A stretch of DNA of 64,000 nt. It comes from Setophaga petechia (taxonomy: Eukaryota > Chordata > Aves > Passeriformes > Parulidae). The first letter of the stretch is position 1. Each line of letters begins with the position of its first letter. Shown one piece after another: positions 57,781 through 64,000 of the stretch. Where the stretch lies: NCBI GenBank assembly GCA_024362935.1, contig JANCRA010000033.1, positions 7,707,001-7,771,000 of the forward strand, in the 5' to 3' direction. A model generated the notes under the pieces. The model worked only from the letters and a program-made list of their open reading frames with translations, had not been told where the DNA came from and ran no database searches. Position numbers and translations under genes: made by a program.

Positions 57781-60235
57781 AGAGCAGAAACACAGGGGAG
57801 GGCAGAGCTGAGTGCTCCCTAGATGGTAAAACAGAGGATAAGGATCAATTCCTGCAAGGCCTGGGCTCACTTCAGCCCTTTCCAGCTCTGTGGCTGCTGC
57901 TGCCCAGGATGGTGCCCTGGGGATGCTCCTGTGCCCAAAGTGCTGCCCAAAGGCAAGGTTCATTTCCATGGATTCCCTCCTCTGAGCATTCCCAGGGGCC
58001 ATTCCCTGGCCACAGGCACTGGGAGTCCCTGCTTTTCTGACTCATTTAAACTCACAAACCCTTCAATGTTGTTGCTTTCTGATCCGTTTTGGACAGCCTG
58101 GAGTTCAGGCAGTTTCTGGTGCCACCTTGTGTCCCAGAGGAGCAGATCTGTGGAGCTGCCCCCTCCTCTGGGCATTGGAACATTTTGGGTTTCACTTCTT
58201 GGCTTTGGGGTGCAGCATCAGAATGAACAAGGTGAGACCGCCAGGGAGGTTCAGAGGGTGAAACTTCTGCATGAAATGAGTTTGAAGCAGTTGGAAAATG
58301 AATTAAATTATGAATTGGTGCTTTAGCTTTTCCTGGAATTGTTCAAGGCCAGACTGGACAGGACTTGGAGCAATCTGGGATAGTGGAAGTTGTCCCATGG
58401 CAGAGAGTGGAACGAGCTTTAAATTTCTTTTTCAACCCAGAGATTCTGTCATTCCATTATTTCCTTTATTGCTGTTTGTTGCTCACAGTGAGGAGCCCAA
58501 AGGAAATTGCTCAGGTGGATGAAGAATTGTTATTTTTGGAATTGTGTGGGCTGTCCCTTCCCTTGATGCTGACCATGAACCACTGTCAAAGGCAGAAAGC
58601 TGCTGAGAACGTTTTTGATGTTCCAAATTCAGCAGCTGAGTCGTTTGTGTATTATCAATCAAGGTCATTACTAAATGCTCCATTGCTAATTACTGATCTG
58701 CTTTATTTATGTGTCAAGCTGCCACTGTGCTTTGCAGATGTGTTTTACAAATAAGTGAAAAATAAGAAAAGAAGCCAAAAAATGACACTCCCATCAATCA
58801 GACCTCAAGTACCAATTTCTTCATTGTAATGTATTTTCTCCAAGCTCCTACTTTTATTTCTTTTCCTTTTATGGATTCTCCCATTATGCATTCAGATTAC
58901 AGAATTAATAAAAAAATTAATTCATATTACCCAAAAAAATTAAAACTCACATTTTGTGGGAGAATATTTCTCTTATGGTGTATCTGGTGAAACATAAAAG
59001 TTTAAATTTTCTTCATGAGTAAGGGTGCTGCAAAAATGGGCAGAATTTTGCTGAGCATCACTAGATGTCACCCTCGACCTGAATTTATTTTCACAGAAGT
59101 TTTAATTTTAAATTACTCCTCTTCTGTTCTCATACTCCCCCCTCTTTCCCCCCTCCTTGCATTTAATGCATCTTCCAGCTCAGTGCAGCACAAACTGTTG
59201 TGCATCAATATTTTCCTTGCTTAAAACCAGAATCAAAATTAGGCCAAAGGGAAATTGCTGGAATTTGCAATACCATCAATTTCTGTGCTAGATCAGCACT
59301 GAGGAAACAGAAAAAGCAAAACCTCCTGGGACAGGGTTTCTGTCTAAGGGGTCTGCTTGGAGTTTGTTCAGATCCTGTTGGAATCTCCATTGTGGGAAAT
59401 GAAGAGAAATGCTGAGGTCAAACCCCCATAAAGCCTCAAGGAGCTCTCACTTCTCTGTTTCAGCACCATTTCCACAGCAAAAATAAAGAAAGGGCCCTTT
59501 TATAAAACAGGTTTAGGCAGTAATTTTCAGGTGAAGCAAAATTTCAGGGAAAGGCTTTGTTTTTCAGCTCTGAAATTCTTTGTGAGAGCATTCCAGCCCT
59601 GCTGGAACATTCATGCTTGAATGAGAGGCAAAAATGTGTTTATGAAGTTCGTGCTGTATCTATGCAATTATTTAAAGAATCATTTCATTCCACTCTCATT
59701 TTTTTAAACCTGAAATAAGTTATTTCATGGTGTTCTTTACTTAGGTGAAAAAGTTTAGGAAATTTCTTTAGGAAATTCTTAATGAAATGAAAAAGAGAGT
59801 TTTGCGTATTAAAATAATTAAATAAAAATAATTAAAACAAATAATTTTCATTTAATAATTTTAATTTTTAAATAATTTAAAATCATTAAAATAAATATTA
59901 CATATTGAGGTTGACTGAAAACATACTGGTCATAGATTTGGGAAGTTTTTTCTTTAACTTCCACAAGTTTGTTCCACAAAACAACGAGTTTGTTTGTTTG
60001 TTTTGTTCCACAAAACAACGAGTCCACATGGGGTTATCTGATATTGGAAAACCCTTTGGGGTTTAGAATTTCAGGGAGCAGGTGGTGAATTTAATTTCTG
60101 GCCTGTGAAGTCACTGTGACATAAGAGAGACCAGGAGGCTGGAGTGGATGGAAGGAAGTTTGGGAAAGGATGTTCAGAATCTCTGGGAGTAAATCTGAGA
60201 GAATCCAGTCCTTTTAACCTAAAAACCCACCAGAT
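57781..60235. other. Intergenic, no gene seen
   Basis: Unique sequence apart from a CR1 scrap (58335-58455). 59800-59900 is nearly pure A/T. GTTCCACAAAACAACGAGT occurs at 59971 and again at 60005 (34-bp duplication). Confidence 0.45.
58335..58455 (+). mobile_element. CR1 LINE 3'-end fragment, plus orientation
   Basis: It reads TGTTCAAGGCCAGACTGGAC, GGGATAGTGGAAGTTGTCCC, then TTTCAACCCAGAGATTCTG, a diverged CR1 terminus. Confidence 0.65.
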
Positions 60236-60239
60236 TTAA

Positions 60240-60500
60240 AGAGAGAATTGGGATTGTTCACATGGAGAAGCTCTGGGGTGACCTCAGTGTGGCCTTGCAG
60301 GGCCTGAAGGAGCCCCAGGAAAGGTGGGGAGAGGATTTCCAAGGGATGGAGGGACAGCACACAGGGCATGGCTCCAGATGGACAGAGAATAGGTTTAGGT
60401 TGGATATTAGGAAATAATTCCTCCCTGTGAGGGTGGTGAGGCCCTGCACAGGTGCCAGAGCAGCTGTGGGAAGTGGCCCAGGCCAGGCTGGACAGAGTTT
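60240..60500 (+). mobile_element. CR1 LINE fragment, plus orientation
   Basis: It reads CATGGAGAAGCTCTGGGGTG, GGCCTGAAGGAGCCCCAGGA, GGTTGGATATTAGGAAATAA, GAGGGTGGTGAGGCCCTGCA and CCCAGGCCAGGCTGGACAGA, covering more 5' CR1 sequence than the others and stopping before the terminus. Confidence 0.8.
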
Positions 60501-61655
60501 GATGTTTTTCCACAGCAAAACTTGCACTGCTGGTCCAAAACCTTCACCTGGTGCATTGCTCAGACCGTGCACAAAGAGTTCTTGTCCTTGCAGGCTGGTT
60601 CCCAGCCTTTCCCCCATAATTTCCATCCCCTTTGCAGGAGGGTTTGTTCCTGCAGGGAATTTTCCTGTGCTCGCTGCAGCTCCTGATTCTGGCATTTGCT
60701 GGAATCCATTCACTGAGAGCAAAGAAAGGGAAATGACACCAGAGCCTTTATTCAAGGGAGGTGTAATTAAGGGTTTCAGATGAATTGAAGATGTTTGCTC
60801 CAAGAGGGGCAATTGAGCTGTTCTGATTCAGTGCCTGCTCCCAGCCTCTCACATCCCTGCAGAACCTTTGGGAGAGAATCCTGTCATTTCCCCACCCTCA
60901 AATGTTCTGTGCTGCTGCAATCGTGTTAGAATGAGAAGTTCCTTGGGATTCTTTAATTTCAAAAGAAAATCATTGTTCCTCAAGGACTGAGCATTCTAAG
61001 GGGGAACAGGCCAGCACTAGAAATGTGATTCTGAGTGAATTAGTTGCTATTTTATTTTAACCAAATGGCTTCAGATAGCTGGCAAAGAAATGTGTTTCCC
61101 ATGAATCCTTTTTCTAGTGAAAAATTTCCATCTGCCACACTGGACATAGAGCACTCAGAATCGAGGGCATTGAAAGACAATCTTTTATTAAATATTTCTT
61201 TAGAAGACCTGGATTTAGTCAGGCCCTGTTACATTATTGGCTGTACACTCCATCAAAGACTTACTTTAAATCAGTTCAAACAATTAAACCCTGGTTATAT
61301 CAGCATGTATTGACCTTCCATTTAATTTCCAGTGCCTTGAGTGATCTGGCAGAGTTCCTTCCTAATCCTTTCTCTCCCATTTCTTGCTGCAGAGCTCAGG
61401 CACTGACGGATGGATTTGTACCATGGGGGCTGAGCCAGAGCCCACCCTGGGCTCAGAGTGATCAGAGGCACCTGCTCTGCCCTGACCCTCAGCTTCCTGT
61501 CTTGTTTCTGTTAAAAATCTGCTTTTAGAGCAGCAGAGGAAGGACACCCGTCACCAACCCCAAACGTTTTCAATTCCTGTTGCTTCTTAAAAACTCTGCT
61601 TTGCATTGACGCTTCAGAGCTTCTCATTTTCTCCTCTGCCTCTGCTTGGGGGAGA
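60501..61655. other. Intergenic, no gene seen
   Basis: Unique non-coding sequence; no ORF resembles a known protein. Confidence 0.45.
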
Positions 61656-61660
61656 AGAAA

Positions 61661-61760
61661 TTTCAAAATGTGAAAGTTTCACCTTCCAGCTGTGTCTCCT
61701 CAGAACTTTCAAAATGTGAAAGTTTCACCTTCCAGCTGTGTCTCCTCAGAACTTTCAGTC
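61661..61760. repeat. 46-bp tandem duplication
   Basis: TTTCAAAATGTGAAAGTTTC through CCAGCTGTGTCTCCTCAGAAC occurs twice in direct succession, nearly identical. Confidence 0.9.
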
Positions 61761-61975
61761 TCCCCACTGATTCTGACACAGGTTTGTGATGTTGCAGGAG
61801 CCACCACAGAAAAAAAAAATTATTTCCTCCCACAGAAAGGGGACAAACCAAGTTGTGTTTCCCCTGCAGCTGCTGAAGTGTTTTTGTCAGGGCTGGGGTT
61901 TGATTTCAGGAATGCTTTGCTGGCAATTCCCTCTCCTAATCACAATTCTCCCCACCAGTGCTGACAGCAAAGAGC

Positions 61976-62216
61976 ATTTAAATGCACAAGATTCCTCTAA
62001 AGATGCACAAGATTCCTCTTAATGCACAAAAATGCACAAGATTCCTCTTAATGCACAAGATTCCTCTAAAGATGCACAAGATTCCTCTTAATGCACAAAA
62101 ATGCACAAGATTCCTCTTAATGCACAAGATTCCTCTAAAGATGCACAAGATTCCTCTTAATGCACAAAAATGCACAAGATTCCTCTTAATGCACAGGATT
62201 CCTCTAAAGACAAACA
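61976..62216. repeat. 69-bp minisatellite built of a ~20-bp subunit
   Basis: Subunit ATGCACAAGATTCCTCTAAA/TTA. The 69-bp higher unit is marked by ATGCACAAAA at 62022, 62091 and 62160. As 69 is divisible by three, 80-codon ORFs open on both strands; they are not genes. Confidence 0.93.
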
Positions 62217-62258
62217 GCATTTAAAATTCTGTTTATCTTTAGAGGAATCGTGTGCATT
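62188..62258. repeat. 30-bp inverted repeat (hairpin) closing the 69-bp array
   Basis: The left arm 62188-62217 and right arm 62229-62258 are complementary at 28 of 30 positions with an 11-nt AT-rich loop. The left arm is the last subunit of the minisatellite; the right arm is its inverted copy. Confidence 0.85.
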
Positions 62259-63424
62259 GATCTGCAGGTGCAGCATGCAGCTCCCCATGCTGGGGTTTGG
62301 AGATGTGTTAAAATTGCTGCTGTGCATAAAAACACTGCTGGGAATGTTCAGCATTGTGTTTGGAGCTCCTCAGGCAAACTTCCTCACATTTACATGGAAT
62401 TTATGTGGGAATTGACATATGTTGGGTGTTCAGACAGACGCAGCGTAATCAATCATAATAAATAGTAATAAATCATCATTTCAGTATTCAGGGCTCAGTG
62501 ATTTCAGGAAGGCACTGGAACATGAATATCAGCTCAGGAAAAGCAAACAAACGACTTCTACATTTTTTTGGTCTTTCCACAGAGCTGCCATGAGGAAGCC
62601 AAGCATCATTATTGTTTCTTTCAGTTCTCAGCATAAAAGGAAGTAACACTTAATAAAAGCCATTGGCTGCAAGATTTCATAAGAGAGAGAGGCAGAGAGA
62701 GAGAGGAGCAGCATGCTGTGGAGGAGCAGGTGTGATTCATGAATAAACTGCTCTTTGGCACCCTGTGGGATACTGATGAAACAAATAGAATTTCCCCAGA
62801 CATGGATAATACAAGAACAGCAGACACTTTTTCACAGGTAAAGCACAAAGTGTTATGGCTGGTGTGGAAGTGCTGCTTGCTGTGCATAGCTGAGATGGTT
62901 TATCAGGAACTGGGGAGGACTTGGTGCTTTATTGGCAGGGGATTTGCAGCAGGTTTGGGTGTAATGGACCATTATGTGATGTGAGCTCAGCCTGCTCTAA
63001 TATATCACTGAGTGTTTGCAGAAGGTGTGCAGGAGACAACATTTTCCTGTGCTTTATTCTTGAGAAAGTTGAAATGTGCAAAGTTTTCCTGATAAAGGAG
63101 AGGAAATCTGTCTTTCTCCTGCCATGCTAGAGAGGATTTATTAACACTTTATATTATCTGTGCTAAAAATTTCCATAAGGTAATTGGAGGGGAGAAAAAA
63201 GTGCCTTATATTACAGGCAAAAGCAGTCTTTTGATAATCCCACTGGAATCTGAGGTGACTGATGTGCCAGGATTGAATAAACATCAGCCTGCAGCACTGT
63301 GGGTTTGTCTGAGTGCCTGCCACACACAGAGGCTTGGAGCATTCTGCTTGTTCCAAAATTTGGAATTACCTGGAGAATTGAGGGAAGCTTCTCTGTGCCT
63401 GGGACAGATGATGGGATTGGCAGA
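62259..63424. other. Intergenic, no gene seen
   Basis: Unique non-coding sequence with no supported ORF; a short AGAGAGAGA run is at about 62684-62705. Confidence 0.45.
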
Positions 63425-63728
63425 GGGAAAAGAGGAATCAGGGAAAAGAGCAGTCAGGGAATAGAGGAATCAGGGAAAAGAGGAATCAGGGAAAAAGAGC
63501 AATTAGGGAAAAGAGGAATCAGGGAAAAGAGGAATTGGGGAAAAGAACAGTCAGGGAAAAGAGGAATCAAGGAAAAAGAGCAGTCAGGGAAAGGAGGAAT
63601 AAGGGAAAAAGAGCAGTCAGGGAAAAGAGGAATCAAAGAAAGAGAGGAATCAGGGAAAAGAGCAATCAGGGGAAAAAAGCAATCAAGGAAAAGAGGAATC
63701 AAGGAAAAAGAGCAGTCAGAGAAAAGAA
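63425..63728. repeat. GA-rich 13-19-bp minisatellite
   Basis: About 19 units of AGGAATCAGGGAAAAG or AGCAGTCAGGGAAAAG with length changes. Purine-rich on the plus strand; the Lys/Glu/Arg-rich ORFs are compositional. Confidence 0.92.
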
Positions 63729-64000
63729 GGGTTGTGCTGTGTGCAGGCTCTGAGCTCTCCTGGCTGGCCAGGGCTGAGGGCTGGGGAGGATCCAGCTCTC
63801 CTTTCTTGGCTCCCCTCAAAGTGTGAGAGGTTTGCCAGGCCAGGCTCTGGCAAACCCCAGAGCAATCCCACAAACAGGAGGAAGAAAACAAAACCTAAAT
63901 CTGGTTTTTTGGTTTGTCACAGGGGAAAAGGGCAGGGGCTGCCCTTGCACGTTTTCAAAGTTCTTCTCCTCCAAGCAGAGGCAGAGGAGAAAATCAGAAG
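63729..64000. other. Window end, no gene seen
   Basis: Unique sequence; nothing recognised. Confidence 0.4.

Noticed and set aside
61982..62224. 80-codon repeat peptides on both strands
   Set aside because: They arise because the 69-bp repeat period is divisible by three.
1..64000. tRNA, rRNA or CRISPR arrays
   Set aside because: No cloverleaf or rRNA sequence was recognised; the tandem repeats here lack unique spacers of constant length and the DNA is a vertebrate genome.

Overview
This window is vertebrate nuclear DNA, almost certainly from a bird and probably a songbird. Genes are split by GT-AG introns, promoters sit in CpG islands, CR1-type LINE fragments (the typical avian interspersed repeat) are scattered throughout, and there are several short retroviral LTRs. 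The bird/songbird assignment is inferred from protein similarity and repeat type; no database was searched.

Layout. (1) 1-960 is a CpG island promoter. It drives AURKA rightward and, by vertebrate synteny, probably CSTF1 leftward off the window edge. It carries three CCAAT boxes exactly 32 bp apart, a palindromic CHR-type element and a 30-bp inverted repeat. (2) 905-6010 is AURKA (Aurora kinase A), complete: one non-coding and eight coding exons, 416 residues. (3) About 6440-12600, minus strand, is FAM210B, a mitochondrial DUF1279 protein of three exons and 168 residues, tail-to-tail with AURKA. Its intron 2 holds a decaying 156-bp tandem array and a duplicated piece of exon 3. (4) 12.6-48.1 kb is a 35-kb gene desert of CR1 fragments, one solo LTR with perfect target duplications, a degraded LTR element and several large minisatellites: 24.0-25.1, 35.4-35.9, 37.9-38.5, 42.1-43.2 and a polypyrimidine tract at 44.5-45.1 kb. 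(5) 48152-49129, minus strand, is MC3R, the intronless melanocortin-3 receptor of 325 residues, with a TATA/CCAAT promoter near 49.5-49.6 kb and an in-frame N-terminal extension. (6) 49.6-64 kb is again gene-free, with two more solo LTRs that have intact target duplications, CR1 fragments and minisatellites.

The order AURKA - FAM210B - MC3R matches the human chromosome 20q13 block as I know it. The three genes do not form a pathway: AURKA is a mitotic kinase, FAM210B acts in mitochondria and haem/iron metabolism, and MC3R is an energy-balance GPCR. I see no bacterial-type system, tRNA, rRNA or CRISPR. The observations I rate highest are the geometrically regular AURKA promoter, Aurora-B-like hinge residues and loss of an A-box serine in AURKA, a possible poison exon in FAM210B made by local duplication, and the MC3R N-terminal extension that resembles the one in the human gene.
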